Assembly: GCA_001464695.1 (NCBI GenBank)
Contig: LNDQ01000120.1
Coordinates: 62,001-126,000, forward strand
DNA: 64,000 nt
Origin: Betaproteobacteria bacterium Ga0077523
GTDB lineage: Bacteria; Pseudomonadota; Gammaproteobacteria; Burkholderiales; Ga0077523
Reading direction: 5' to 3'
Below, in pieces: positions 36,609 through 46,149 of this stretch. The position numbers were made by a program, and so were the translations under genes. Position 1 is the first letter of the stretch, and each line of letters begins with the position of its first letter. The notes under the pieces are model-generated. The model was not told the origin of the DNA, did not search any database, and saw only the letters and a program-made list of their open reading frames with translations.

Positions 36609-37802
36609 TCAATGAAGCAGGACGGTGAGGATCGAAGCGTCGTCGAAACCCGCGCCGCCCGCGAGATGGTCGTTCAGGTCACCCCGGACCCGTGCGGCAC
36701 GCGCTTCCGGGGGGGCCGCGCGCAAGCTGCGGTGCAGCCGCTCGGGCCCGAAGGGCTCGCCGCTCGCGCTCTGGCAATCCGTGACGCCGTCGGAGTGGAC
36801 CACGATCTGCCCCGCATCGCCCCACCGCAACACGTCGCACCGGTGATCGAACTCAGCCTCGCTCAGGATGCCGAGCGGCACGTGGGCCGCCGGGTGGGTC
36901 GATAGCGTCGCCCCGGCTCCGTCGAGCAGCAGCGCCGCCGGCATTCCGCCGTTCCAGATCTCCAGGGACCTTGCGCCCTCGTCGACCACCATGAGCACCG
37001 CCGCGAGATAGCGGCCGACCGGCAGCAGGTCGCGCAGGCGGGCGTTGATCTCGCGCACGATCGCGCGGAGCGGCAACCCCTTCTGCGCCATGCCGTAGAA
37101 CACTTGCAGGGCCGGCAGCAGGCTCACCGACGCCGTCAGGCCGTGACCGGTCGCATCGCCCAGCATCGCGTAGAGGTGCCCGGTCGGCGCCCGGGCCGCT
37201 GCCACCGCATCGCCGCTGAAGCGCGACGAGGGGAGTACTTCCCACGCGAGCAGCGGATCGTTCAGGCCCTGGCGACGAACCATGTTGCCGATCAAGGCGT
37301 TGGCGACCTGCTCCTCCACCTGGCGCTCGTCGCTCAGGCGCTCGAGCCGTGCGGCCTGCTCCACCAGCTGGGTCTGCATGACAGCGATGCGCTGGAACGA
37401 TCGGATTTTCGCCTTGAGCACCGAGAGGTTGATCGGCTTGACCAAGTAGTCGTCGCCACCGGCCTCGAGGGCGCGCACCACGTCGTCCTCGGTGTCGAGG
37501 GCCGAAAGCAGAATCACCGGGACCCAGCGACCGGCGGCGATCTCGCGCAATCGGCGCGTGGCCGCGATGCCGTCCATGGTGGGCATGACCACGTCCATCA
37601 ACACGAGATCGGGGCGCTCGCGCTCGAACTGCGCGAGCGCCTCCCCGCCGTCCGCGGCCACGACCACTTCGTGGCCTTCGCGTGTGAGGAACCCGCGCAG
37701 CAACGCGATGACCGCAGCCGAGTCGTCCGCCACGAGAATGCGCAGGCTCGTGCTCGGCGCGACGGGGCGGGCAACCACGACCGCCGCCGTGGTCGCGGTC
37801 AC
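36609..37802 (-). CDS. Response regulator with SpoIIE-type PP2C phosphatase domain
   Basis: The protein has 397 residues. An amino-terminal receiver (about 18-140) has LRILVADDSAAVIALLRGF, the phosphoacceptor in PDLVLMDVVMPTMDG and YLVKPINLSVL. A coiled linker follows, then a PP2C_2 domain (about 190-397) with metal-binding blocks AMLGDATGHGLTASVSLL, QIVVHSDGVTDCQ and GFDDASILTVL. Such proteins dephosphorylate STAS anti-sigma-factor antagonists when activated. GTG 37802 overlaps the TGA of the preceding RR-ATPase gene (GTGA). It is the last gene of the three-gene signalling operon and lies 279 bases before xoxF. The cognate antagonist is not in the window. Confidence 0.9.
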   Translation of the reverse strand: MTATTAAVVVARPVAPSTSLRILVADDSAAVIALLRGFLTREGHEVVVAADGGEALAQFERERPDLVLMDVVMPTMDGIAATRRLREIAAGRWVPVILLSALDTEDDVVRALEAGGDDYLVKPINLSVLKAKIRSFQRIAVMQTQLVEQAARLERLSDERQVEEQVANALIGNMVRRQGLNDPLLAWEVLPSSRFSGDAVAAARAPTGHLYAMLGDATGHGLTASVSLLPALQVFYGMAQKGLPLRAIVREINARLRDLLPVGRYLAAVLMVVDEGARSLEIWNGGMPAALLLDGAGATLSTHPAAHVPLGILSEAEFDHRCDVLRWGDAGQIVVHSDGVTDCQSASGEPFGPERLHRSLRAAPPEARAARVRGDLNDHLAGGAGFDDASILTVLLH

Positions 37803-38704
37803 TGCGCGAGGCGCACGGTCACGCGCACCTCGTTGCCGGCCCCGATGTACTCGAGGTCGGGAAAGCAGAGCTGACGCGCGAGCGCGATGCCGCGGCCGTT
37901 GGGTTCGAACGCCCGCCTGGGATCGAAATCGAGGTAGGCGCGCCAGTCGAACCCCGGGCCGTCGTCGCGCACGTGCACCGTCACCGCGTCGCCGCTGTGG
38001 CCGTAGTGGACCTGGACCCACTTGTCGCGAAACTCGGGCAACGTGAGGCGGTGTGCGACTTCGGCCTCCCAGCGGCCCGACTTGAGCAGCTCCGCCTTCT
38101 CGTCTAGCGAGATGCCGAGATTGCCGTGCTCGACGGCGTTCACGAACATCTCGAGCAACCCGAGGCCGGCATTCGGGCGGCCGGGCAGGCACGCAGCCAG
38201 CGCCACCGCCAGATGACGGGCCTCGGCCAGAGTCTGGAACCGGAAGTGCGCATCGGTGATGAGCCGCAACGTCTGCGGCTCGACCGCGGCGGCCTGCGCC
38301 ATCTCGCGCCACGCCTGACGATCGACCACCGCGGCCCGCACCACCGTGGCGAGCACTTCGCCGTCGAACGGTTTGGTGAGGTAGTAGTAGGCGCCGTTGC
38401 GGATACCCTCCAGCACCTGCTCCTTCGCCGCTGCCGCCGTCTGCATGATCACCGGCAGGTGTCGGAAGCGCGCCTCCTGCTTGACCCGCTTCAGCAGCTC
38501 CAGCCCATCGAGCCGCGGCATCATCCGATCGAGGATCAGTGCGTCGAAATCGTCCCCGGAGGATTCCTTGAGGATGGCCCATGCCTCCTCGCCGTCGGTC
38601 GCGTTGACGATGGCGTAGTGATCGCCCTCCAGATGCTCGGCGATGATCTCGAGATTGAAAGGCTCGTCGTCGACGACGAGCAGCCTCGTGGCACTGGTGT
38701 TCAT
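37799..38704 (-). CDS. Response regulator fused to anti-sigma-type ATPase domain
   Basis: The protein has 301 residues. The receiver (about 7-125) has LLVVDDEPFNLEIIAEHL, phosphoacceptor DALILDRMMPRLDG and YYYLTKPFDG. The carboxy part (about 150-300) is an RsbW-like HATPase_c_2 domain with the N-box LLEMFVNAVEHGNLG, then VHVRDDGPGFDW and NGRGIALARQL. Such domains bind ATP and may phosphorylate or sequester a STAS antagonist or sigma factor. The start and stop overlap both neighbours (ATGA and GTGA), so the three proteins are made together. The partner is unknown. Confidence 0.88.
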   Translation of the reverse strand: MNTSATRLLVVDDEPFNLEIIAEHLEGDHYAIVNATDGEEAWAILKESSGDDFDALILDRMMPRLDGLELLKRVKQEARFRHLPVIMQTAAAAKEQVLEGIRNGAYYYLTKPFDGEVLATVVRAAVVDRQAWREMAQAAAVEPQTLRLITDAHFRFQTLAEARHLAVALAACLPGRPNAGLGLLEMFVNAVEHGNLGISLDEKAELLKSGRWEAEVAHRLTLPEFRDKWVQVHYGHSGDAVTVHVRDDGPGFDWRAYLDFDPRRAFEPNGRGIALARQLCFPDLEYIGAGNEVRVTVRLAQ

Positions 38705-41700
38705 GCGACTTGCCTCCTTGCGTGGTCTTGCGCCGCATCGGCGCCGACCGGTTCGCGCGGCAGTTCCACGATCAGGTCCGCGCCTCCGGCCGAATTGTTG
38801 TGCGCCCAGATGCGGCCACCGTGGGCGGTCACGATTTCACGGCAGATTGCGAGCCCGAGCCCGGTGCCGCCGGCACCGCTCTTGGTCTTGCTGCTCTGGA
38901 CGAACTTCTCGAATACCGCATCGAGTTCCGATTCCGGGATGCCGACACCCTCGTCGGTCACCGTGAGACGCCAGCCCGCCAGCGTCCCCGCATCGTCCTG
39001 GCGGCGGCCCGCAGGCAGATCCGTCGCCTCGATCCGCACCCGCACACGGCGTCCGGGGGGCGTGAACTTGACGGCGTTCCACACGAGGTTGCGCACGACC
39101 TGGCCGATGCGCGTCGGGTCGAACCACGCCCGGTGGTCGACCATGTCGGCGCTGAACTCCAGTTGCACACCCCGTTCGCGCGACAGCGGATCGATCTCGT
39201 GCAGCACCGCCTGGGTCGTCGCGCGCAGGTCGGCATGTTCGAAATCGTAGTGCATCGCTCCCGCATCCATCTTGGACAAGTCGAGCAGGTCGTTCAACAG
39301 CGCGAGGAGGCGCTCGCCGCTCTGATCGATGCGACCGAAGTACTGCTTCAGCTTGTCGGCGGCCTCGCCGCTGTCGGCGGTGCGCTTCAAGCCCAGGCGC
39401 GAGAACGACAGGATCGCGTGCATCGGGGTGCGCAACTCGTGGGACATGTTCGCAAGGAACTCCGACTTCGACCGGTTTGCCGCTTCCGCGGCGTTCTTCG
39501 CGGCGAGCAGCTCGGCGGTCCGCTCGAGGACCAGCCGCTCGAGTTCGTCGCGATGCACCTGCAGGGCCTCCTGCGCATTCTTGAGGACGGTGATATCGAC
39601 GTGCCCGCCCAGCATCCGCAGCGCGTGCCCGCCGGCGTCGCGCTCAATGTTGGCCCGCGACAGGATCCAGATCCAGTGGCCGTCGCGGTGCTGCATGCGG
39701 AATTCCGCCTCGAAGGTGGAGGCCGATACCAGACATTGCTCGATGCGACGCATTGCTCCGGGCAGATCGTCCGGATGCACACGCGACTGCCAGGCATCCC
39801 ACGAGCTTTGCATCTCGTGCTCGGCGTAGCCGAGCTGGCGCTTGTTCTGGGGCGAGATCAGGACCGCGTTGGTGCGGACGTCCCACGACCACAGACCCAC
39901 GTCGGCCGCCAGGACTGCGGCTTGCAGGAACGACTCGCTTTCACGCAGCGCGTTCTCCGCCACGCGCCGGGCGTTCTCGGTTTCGGCGTTGAGCGCGGCA
40001 AGTGCCAGGTACTCGCCGATTTCCTGCGCGGTCGCGATCTCGTGGCCGGTCCAGCTGTGCGAGTGCGCGTCCAGCAGCGAGATCACGCCCACCAACCGCC
40101 CGCCCTTCAGGATCGGGATGTCCAGCACGGCACCGATTCCTCCCGTCTCCACTGCGGCCGTGCGAGCGCCGGAGCGCGAGCTCACGTCATCGACCGGTGC
40201 GATGGAACCGTTGCGCAACACGGCAAGATGCTCGGGATGGACTGCAAGGTCCGCCTCGAATCCCGGCAGCGGCGGGCCCGAGGGCGCGACACCGGCATAG
40301 CTCACGACCAGGTGTCCGCTCGCATCCACGTCGGCATGCACGATGCGCTTGTCCGGAAAGCACTCGCGCAGCAGATCCACCGCGAGGTGCAGCACTTCGG
40401 ACAGCGCAGCGCCACGGGCCATGGCGGCCGCCAGCTCGTTCAACACCCGCAGGCGTGCCTGTGTCGTGATGAGTTCCTGTTCGGCGAGTTTGCGTTCGTG
40501 GATGTCGATCGTGCTGCCGATCACGTACTCGGTACCGTCGGCGAGGCGCACGGCGGCCTTGGTCTTGAGGAGCCAGCGACCGTCGGTGTCGCCCAGTTTG
40601 CGCAGGTAGATCTCCGATCGCGCCGAAGCGCCGGACGCGAACAGGCGATCGTCCTCGGCCCATGCGGCCTCGGCGAACTCGCGCGGGAACATGTCGAAGT
40701 CGGACTTGCCGAGCAGCGTCGTGCGCGCCTCGCCGAACAGGGTACAGAAGGCGTCGTTCACCATCACCCAACGATGCGCGCGATCCTTGACGTAGGTCGG
40801 ATTGGGCAGTGTGTTGATCATCGCGTCCAGGAATTCCCGGCTGCGCTCGACCTCGCGGGACACGCGCTTCCAGTCGGTCATGTCGGTCGAAACGCACACC
40901 ACATAGCGGCTGCGATCCGGCAGCGTAACGCTCGCCTTGGTCTTGAGCAGCCATGCGTCCGCGAGGCTCGCGTTGACCGGTGGGCCTTCGAAGATGACCG
41001 GGCGCGCCCCGTCCAGCGCGAGGTCGTCCTGGCGGTCGAACATGCGCGCTTTCTCGGGACCGAAGATCTCCGAGTTGGTCTTGCCCACGGCGAAGTCCCG
41101 CTCGAAGCCGAGTATGCGCGACATCGCCTTGTTGGCGACGAGCCACCGGTGCGACGCGTCCTTGACATAGACGCCTTGCGGAATGGCATCGACCACCGCA
41201 TCGAGAAACTGCTTGCTCTCCAGCAACGCGCGTTCGGCCTGCTTCTGCGCGGTGATGTCCCACAGCGAACCGAGCAGCAGTTTCTCGCCGCCCGGGAGCG
41301 TGACTGCCTGCTTGTTCTTGAGGACCCAGCGCCGCGCACCGACCGCCGTGATGTACTCCTCCTCGAGCGAAAGGACTTCACCGTGCTCGAGCACGCGGTC
41401 GTCCTGGGCCCAGAATTCCCGAGCCTGCTCTTCCGGAAAGAAGTCGAAGTCGGTACGGCCGATGAAATCCGTTTCCGGGCGGCCCAGGAACGCACCTCCT
41501 GCCTCGTTCATCATCACCCATCGATGCTCGCGATCCTTCGCAAACACCATGGCCGGCATGGCGCGTACCACCGAGTCGAGGAACTGTCGGGCTCGCTCTG
41601 CCTCCAATACCGCTTCGCGCAGCGGCGTCACGTCGTAGACCGCGGACACGATCCCGCGCTTGCCCCCGGGCAAGGTCACTGCCCGCTTGCGTTTCATCAC

Positions 41701-44700
41701 CCAGATCTTGCGTCCGTCCGGCCGCGTCATCTGCATCTCGGAATCGACCTTGCCATCGGCTGAAGCGAGCACCCCTTCGTCTTCGGCCCGTATCTGCGCA
41801 GCCTCGCTGGCCGGGTAGACATCGAAGTCGGTCCTGTTGAGGAAATACTCCGGTGGCTGACCCCAGATGTCCAGACAACCCTGACCGACGATCACCATGC
41901 GGAAATGCTCGTCCTTCAGCGCCACACCCATCGGCACCGATTCGAGCACCGCGGCGAGCAGTGCCCGCGTCTCATCGATGTCGAGCTCGCGCTGCTTGCG
42001 TTCCGAGACGTCGGAGATGTAGCCGTTCCAGATGGTCGAGCCGTCCGGCTCGCGGCGCGGGGTGGCGTAACCTTCGATCCACAGGGTGCGCCCGCCCGGC
42101 TGGACCACACGGTACTCGTGTCGCCACGGTTCGAGCGTTTCGCGCGAGCGCTGAATCGAGGTCACCGTCGGGACGATGTCGTCGGCATGGATGGATTGCA
42201 GGACGCAACCGGCATCTGCCATCACCTGCTCGGGGGTCACCCCGTAGATGTCGCGCACGCCGTCACTGGCGAACGGAAAGTGCGAGGATCCGTCGCTGCG
42301 TACCCGGTACTGGTAGATCATCCCCGGTACGTGGCGGGCGATCTCGCGCAGCCGCTCTTCGGCTTCGCGTCGCGCCGTGATGTCGACCGTCGCCCCCACC
42401 ACGAAGGACTCGCCGGTCGGCAGCGTCACGAGGCGCTTGCGCTTGATCGCGTGCACCGTCGCACCGTCGACCGCGAAGGTGTCTTCCTCGTCGAGCGTGC
42501 GCCCGGTTGCGAAGACTTCATCGTCCTCGGCCCACACCCGAGCGACCTCGTCCGGCGGACGGAATTCGGCATCGGTCTTGCCGACGAAGGTCGCGTCGGG
42601 CCGCCCGATGAATCGGCGGCCGGCTTCGTTGATGAACAGCCAGCGATGCTCGCGATCCTTCGCGTACACACCGGCCGGCACCGCGTCGAGCACCGCGTCG
42701 AGGAACGCCCGGGCCCGCAATGCATCCTGCTCTGCGTTCTTGAGCGCGGTCACGTCGAGCAGCTTCGCGAGCAGATAGCGCTTGCCGCTCGGCATGTCCA
42801 CGACGCGCTTCACCTTCACCACCCAGCGCGCTTCGCCTGCGGCGGTGACGAAACGCTCCTCGGCGGTGAAGCTGCCGCCGCTCGCGAACAGGCGTTCGTC
42901 CTGCTCCCAGTTGATTTCGGCCTGCTCGGCCCCGAAGATGTCACGGTCGGTCTTGCCGATGAGGGCCTGCCCCTCGATGCCGTGGAAGGCGAGCACGGCA
43001 TGGTTCGCCATGACGAAGCGATGGTCCTCGTCCTTCACGACCAGCGGCATGGGCGAGGCATCGAGTATCGCCTCGAGGAAGCGCCGGTTCTCCTCGGCCT
43101 CGAACTCGGCGCGCTTGCGCTCCGTGATGTCCACCTTGGCGCCGATGATGAACCGTTCGCCGTTGGGCAGCGTCACCGCCTTCTTCGACTTGAGATACCA
43201 GCCCTCGCGTCCGTCCGGGAAGCGGAAGCTCTCCTCGTTCGTCTGGGTCTCGTCGGACGCAAATGCGGCTGTATCCTGGGCGGCGTACGCGGCCGCCACT
43301 TCGGGCGGGTGACGATCGAAATCGGAGTGCCCGATCACGTGCTCGCGCGTCCAGCCATGCTCGGCGAGCGCCGCCTTGTTGAAGACGACCCAGCGATGGT
43401 CCCGGTCCTTCACGAATATGAGGAACGGGATCGCGTCGAGCACGGTCTCGAGGAAGTCGCGCTGGCGCTGAAGTTCCTCGCGCAAACCGCGCGCCTCGCC
43501 CGTGTCCAGCATGTTGAGCAACACCAGCGACTCACCGTTCTGCGCGACCAGACGGCACTTGCTCACCGTCATGTGGCGCGGCCGACCGCGAATCAGGTAT
43601 GAACCTTCGTACTGCTCCGCGACACCAGTCGCGAGCACGCGGTCGTCGGAAGCAATGTAGCGACTTACGTCCTGCCCGGGGAAGAGCTCCTGGTCGGTAC
43701 GGCCGATGATCTTCTCGCGGCCCATGCCGATCCACTCGCTGTAGGCAGCATTTACGTAGCGGAAGCGGTGCTGCGGATCCTTGGCAGCGAGCGGTGCGGG
43801 AATGGCATCGAGAACGATCCCGAGATAGTCGCCTGCGTCGGTCGCCGTCGCGCCGGTCAGGGCGTGCATCGCGCCGGCGCGATCGCGGCTGCGGATCGCC
43901 GCGCCGGCCACGAGGAAGAGTATCAACGACGCGGCCGAGCCCAGGGCGAGTATGCGCGGCCCGCTCATCGCGCGACCGGTGTCGAAATGGGCACCGGGAG
44001 TGACCCGCAGGCCCCAGGTCGTTTCCCCGCGCACGACCAGACGCGTTGCCAGCAGGTTCAGGCCGGCCCGAGCACCGCGCCCGGTGGATGCGATCGCGGG
44101 CAACGAGTCCACGTTGCTGCCCTCGACGAGTTCGACGCGCACGTCGGCGAACGGTCCGAGGACTTCGCGCGCGAGCGCGTCGAGACTCACGACCGCCGCG
44201 ACGAAGCCCCGATGGCGCACTTCGCGCAACGCCGGGCCGGCGTCGTGCAGTCCGGGCGGCATCACCGGCTGGAACACGACCACGCCGGCGCCGCTGACCG
44301 GATCAGGGTCGGTCACGAGTTGCACCCGCGACGAATAGGCCGGCCGGCCGGTCCAGAGCGCGCGCATCATCGCTTCCCGGCGTACCGCCTCCGCGAACCG
44401 GTCGAAGCCGAGCATGGGTTGCGCGTGGCCGGGCGGTACCGCGACCAGCGCCGCGGGGTAGGTGACCCGGGCGCCCGACCGCGGCCAGACGGTGTAGTCC
44501 GCCACCCCGGCGAGCCGCATGCGGTGCTTGTGGACCGGCACGGCGGCGGCCGGCACCTGGGGCAGGAATTCGAGGGACACCAACCCGGGCAGTGCCCCGA
44601 AAGCGTCCAGTTCGCCGACGAAATCGCGCCATTCCTGCGGTGAAGCGCCCTCGCGCGTCGCCATCCAGGCGGTCGCCGCGCGCAGCGTCTGCTCGTAGGC

Positions 44701-44919
44701 CGCCAGCGCCGCGTCCAGGCTGCGGCGCGCCGCGTCCGCCTGCCGTGCGAGGCGCTCCCGGTTATGCTCCCGTTGCCGGTCGGTTTCGACCCCCCACCAG
44801 CCGATGGTCACCGCCAGACCGAGGGCGAGGACGATCCAGGGGGTGGGCGCCCGCATCCAGGCCGGCACCGCCGGCCCGCCGTGACCCGGCCGGCGCATCG
44901 AGGAAAACCACGGGACCAT
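38701..44919 (-). CDS. Giant membrane histidine kinase with CHASE, ten PAS and one GAF domain
   Basis: About 2070 residues. Order: membrane span (about 28-44), periplasmic CHASE-like domain (75-300, with FAEAVRREAMMRALWTGRPA), second span (324-343), then nine consecutive PAS units of about 125 residues from about 365. Most carry a motif like FLDAVLDAIPQGVYVKD..HRW...N.A. A GAF domain (about 1490-1660), a tenth PAS (to about 1790), HisKA with H-box FLANMSHELRTPMHAIL, and HATPase_c with DEGVGIPESELDAVF and GTGLGLAICREIV follow. There is no receiver on the kinase; two regulators are coupled downstream by ATGA overlap. The start may be 44919 or 44898; the former overlaps the divergent DUF192 start codon. 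The ligand is unknown. Confidence 0.9.
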   Translation of the reverse strand: MVPWFSSMRRPGHGGPAVPAWMRAPTPWIVLALGLAVTIGWWGVETDRQREHNRERLARQADAARRSLDAALAAYEQTLRAATAWMATREGASPQEWRDFVGELDAFGALPGLVSLEFLPQVPAAAVPVHKHRMRLAGVADYTVWPRSGARVTYPAALVAVPPGHAQPMLGFDRFAEAVRREAMMRALWTGRPAYSSRVQLVTDPDPVSGAGVVVFQPVMPPGLHDAGPALREVRHRGFVAAVVSLDALAREVLGPFADVRVELVEGSNVDSLPAIASTGRGARAGLNLLATRLVVRGETTWGLRVTPGAHFDTGRAMSGPRILALGSAASLILFLVAGAAIRSRDRAGAMHALTGATATDAGDYLGIVLDAIPAPLAAKDPQHRFRYVNAAYSEWIGMGREKIIGRTDQELFPGQDVSRYIASDDRVLATGVAEQYEGSYLIRGRPRHMTVSKCRLVAQNGESLVLLNMLDTGEARGLREELQRQRDFLETVLDAIPFLIFVKDRDHRWVVFNKAALAEHGWTREHVIGHSDFDRHPPEVAAAYAAQDTAAFASDETQTNEESFRFPDGREGWYLKSKKAVTLPNGERFIIGAKVDITERKRAEFEAEENRRFLEAILDASPMPLVVKDEDHRFVMANHAVLAFHGIEGQALIGKTDRDIFGAEQAEINWEQDERLFASGGSFTAEERFVTAAGEARWVVKVKRVVDMPSGKRYLLAKLLDVTALKNAEQDALRARAFLDAVLDAVPAGVYAKDREHRWLFINEAGRRFIGRPDATFVGKTDAEFRPPDEVARVWAEDDEVFATGRTLDEEDTFAVDGATVHAIKRKRLVTLPTGESFVVGATVDITARREAEERLREIARHVPGMIYQYRVRSDGSSHFPFASDGVRDIYGVTPEQVMADAGCVLQSIHADDIVPTVTSIQRSRETLEPWRHEYRVVQPGGRTLWIEGYATPRREPDGSTIWNGYISDVSERKQRELDIDETRALLAAVLESVPMGVALKDEHFRMVIVGQGCLDIWGQPPEYFLNRTDFDVYPASEAAQIRAEDEGVLASADGKVDSEMQMTRPDGRKIWVMKRKRAVTLPGGKRGIVSAVYDVTPLREAVLEAERARQFLDSVVRAMPAMVFAKDREHRWVMMNEAGGAFLGRPETDFIGRTDFDFFPEEQAREFWAQDDRVLEHGEVLSLEEEYITAVGARRWVLKNKQAVTLPGGEKLLLGSLWDITAQKQAERALLESKQFLDAVVDAIPQGVYVKDASHRWLVANKAMSRILGFERDFAVGKTNSEIFGPEKARMFDRQDDLALDGARPVIFEGPPVNASLADAWLLKTKASVTLPDRSRYVVCVSTDMTDWKRVSREVERSREFLDAMINTLPNPTYVKDRAHRWVMVNDAFCTLFGEARTTLLGKSDFDMFPREFAEAAWAEDDRLFASGASARSEIYLRKLGDTDGRWLLKTKAAVRLADGTEYVIGSTIDIHERKLAEQELITTQARLRVLNELAAAMARGAALSEVLHLAVDLLRECFPDKRIVHADVDASGHLVVSYAGVAPSGPPLPGFEADLAVHPEHLAVLRNGSIAPVDDVSSRSGARTAAVETGGIGAVLDIPILKGGRLVGVISLLDAHSHSWTGHEIATAQEIGEYLALAALNAETENARRVAENALRESESFLQAAVLAADVGLWSWDVRTNAVLISPQNKRQLGYAEHEMQSSWDAWQSRVHPDDLPGAMRRIEQCLVSASTFEAEFRMQHRDGHWIWILSRANIERDAGGHALRMLGGHVDITVLKNAQEALQVHRDELERLVLERTAELLAAKNAAEAANRSKSEFLANMSHELRTPMHAILSFSRLGLKRTADSGEAADKLKQYFGRIDQSGERLLALLNDLLDLSKMDAGAMHYDFEHADLRATTQAVLHEIDPLSRERGVQLEFSADMVDHRAWFDPTRIGQVVRNLVWNAVKFTPPGRRVRVRIEATDLPAGRRQDDAGTLAGWRLTVTDEGVGIPESELDAVFEKFVQSSKTKSGAGGTGLGLAICREIVTAHGGRIWAHNNSAGGADLIVELPREPVGADAAQDHARRQVA

Positions 44920-45412
44920 GAACTTGAGCTTGAAGCGCCAGGATTCCAATCCACCGTTAACGTCGCCGCCCCGCAGGGCTTTAATCGGCTTGGGGCTCGC
45001 CGCCGCCCTGCTGTTGGCACCCGGCCCGGCGGTAGCCGACCCCCTGCTCACCTTCCCCTTGCGCATCAAGGGTCATTCCCTGCGGGTCGAGCTCGCGAAC
45101 ACGGAAGAGACACGCCGCACCGGCCTCATGCACCGCCGCTCCATGGGCGAGAACCAGGGGATGCTGTTCGTCTACGAACAGCCTGGATTGCACGCCATGT
45201 GGATGAAGAACACCCTGATTCCGCTGTCCGTGGCGTTCCTCGACGGTGACGGGCGCATCATCAACATCGAGGACATGGAACCGCAGACGCTCGATGCGCA
45301 CGGCGCCGCGGCCGAAGCCTCCTATTCGCTCGAGATGAACCGCGGCTGGTTCGCGAAGCGCGGCATCCGGCCGGGCGATCGCCTCGAGGGCCTCAAGTCG
45401 ATTCCGAAGTAG
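44918..45412 (+). CDS. DUF192 family secreted protein
   Basis: The protein has 164 residues. A basic leader followed by LIGLGLAAALLLAPGPAVAD forms a signal peptide. The mature DUF192 domain has FPLRIKGHSLRVELANTEET, TGLMHRRSMGENQGMLFVYE and HAMWMKNTLIPLSVAFLDGD. The function of the family is not established. The first ATG overlaps the possible first ATG of the divergent kinase on the other strand (CATG), so one of the two starts may be further in; GAGG lies about 14 bases upstream, a weak site. It is convergent with sodB across a terminator. Confidence 0.88.
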   Translation: MNLSLKRQDSNPPLTSPPRRALIGLGLAAALLLAPGPAVADPLLTFPLRIKGHSLRVELANTEETRRTGLMHRRSMGENQGMLFVYEQPGLHAMWMKNTLIPLSVAFLDGDGRIINIEDMEPQTLDAHGAAAEASYSLEMNRGWFAKRGIRPGDRLEGLKSIPK

Positions 45413-45438
45413 CGCCGGAACAGCGGATACCAATGAAA

Positions 45439-45464
45439 AGGGCTGCCACGAGGCAGCCCTACGG
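45439..45464. terminator. Terminator between DUF192 gene and sodB
   Basis: Perfect 9-base stem AGGGCTGCC / GGCAGCCCT with a 4-base loop. On the minus strand it is followed by TTTTC, so it best serves sodB; the plus-strand side has no T-run. Confidence 0.75.
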
Positions 45465-45481
45465 TGCGGCGCAGAGCGGGA

Positions 45482-46063
45482 TCAGGCGAAATTCTTCGCC
45501 GCGAAGTCCCAGTTGACCAGCGCGTTCAGGAACGTCTCCACGAACTTCGCGCGCGCATTGCGGTAGTCGATGTAGTACGCGTGCTCCCACACGTCGATGG
45601 TGACGAGCGCCTTGTCGGCGGTGGTGAGCGGCGTAGCGGCGTTGGACGTGTTGACGATGTCGACCGAGCCGTCGGCCTTCTTCACGAGCCAGGTCCAGCC
45701 GGAACCGAAGTTGCCCACCGCGCTCTTCGAGAATGCTTCCTTGAAGGCATCGAACGAGCCCCACTTCTTGTCGATCGCCGCCGCGAGCGCGCCCGCGGGC
45801 TTGCCGCCGCCGCCGGGCTTCATGCTGTTCCAGAAGAACGTGTGGTTCCAGACCTGCGCGGAGTTGTTGAACACGCCGCCCGAGGACTTCTTCACGATGT
45901 CCTCGAGGCCGAGGTTCTCGAACTCGGTACCCTTGATGAGGTTGTTGAGATTGGTGACGTAGGTCTGGTGATGCTTGCCGTAGTGGAACTCGAAGGTTTC
46001 CTTGGAGATGCTGGGGGCAAGCGCGTCCATCGCGTACGGCAGCGGAGGCAGGGTATGTTCCAT
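45482..46063 (-). CDS. sodB: Superoxide dismutase [Fe]
   Basis: Converts superoxide to peroxide and oxygen, 193 residues. It begins [20 protein letters not shown]. Metal ligands are seen as His in [15 protein letters not shown], His in [12 protein letters not shown], and Asp/His in [17 protein letters not shown]. The GGGGKP insert and the [12 protein letters not shown] block fit the iron type, although Fe/Mn preference needs assay. No signal peptide, so it is cytosolic. It is followed by a terminator. Confidence 0.96.
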   Translation of the reverse strand: MEHTLPPLPYAMDALAPSISKETFEFHYGKHHQTYVTNLNNLIKGTEFENLGLEDIVKKSSGGVFNNSAQVWNHTFFWNSMKPGGGGKPAGALAAAIDKKWGSFDAFKEAFSKSAVGNFGSGWTWLVKKADGSVDIVNTSNAATPLTTADKALVTIDVWEHAYYIDYRNARAKFVETFLNALVNWDFAAKNFA

Positions 46064-46149
46064 CGGGAGGTCTCCAGGCGGGATGTGCAGGCAGGCGCGG
46101 ATTGTAGCGCATCGACCTCACGCCCGACGGCGGCCGACATCGCCCCAAT

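Noticed and set aside
38710-41763. A 1017-codon plus-strand open frame opposite the histidine kinase
   Set aside because: Its repeats merely mirror the PAS units on the other strand; no start signal or domain.
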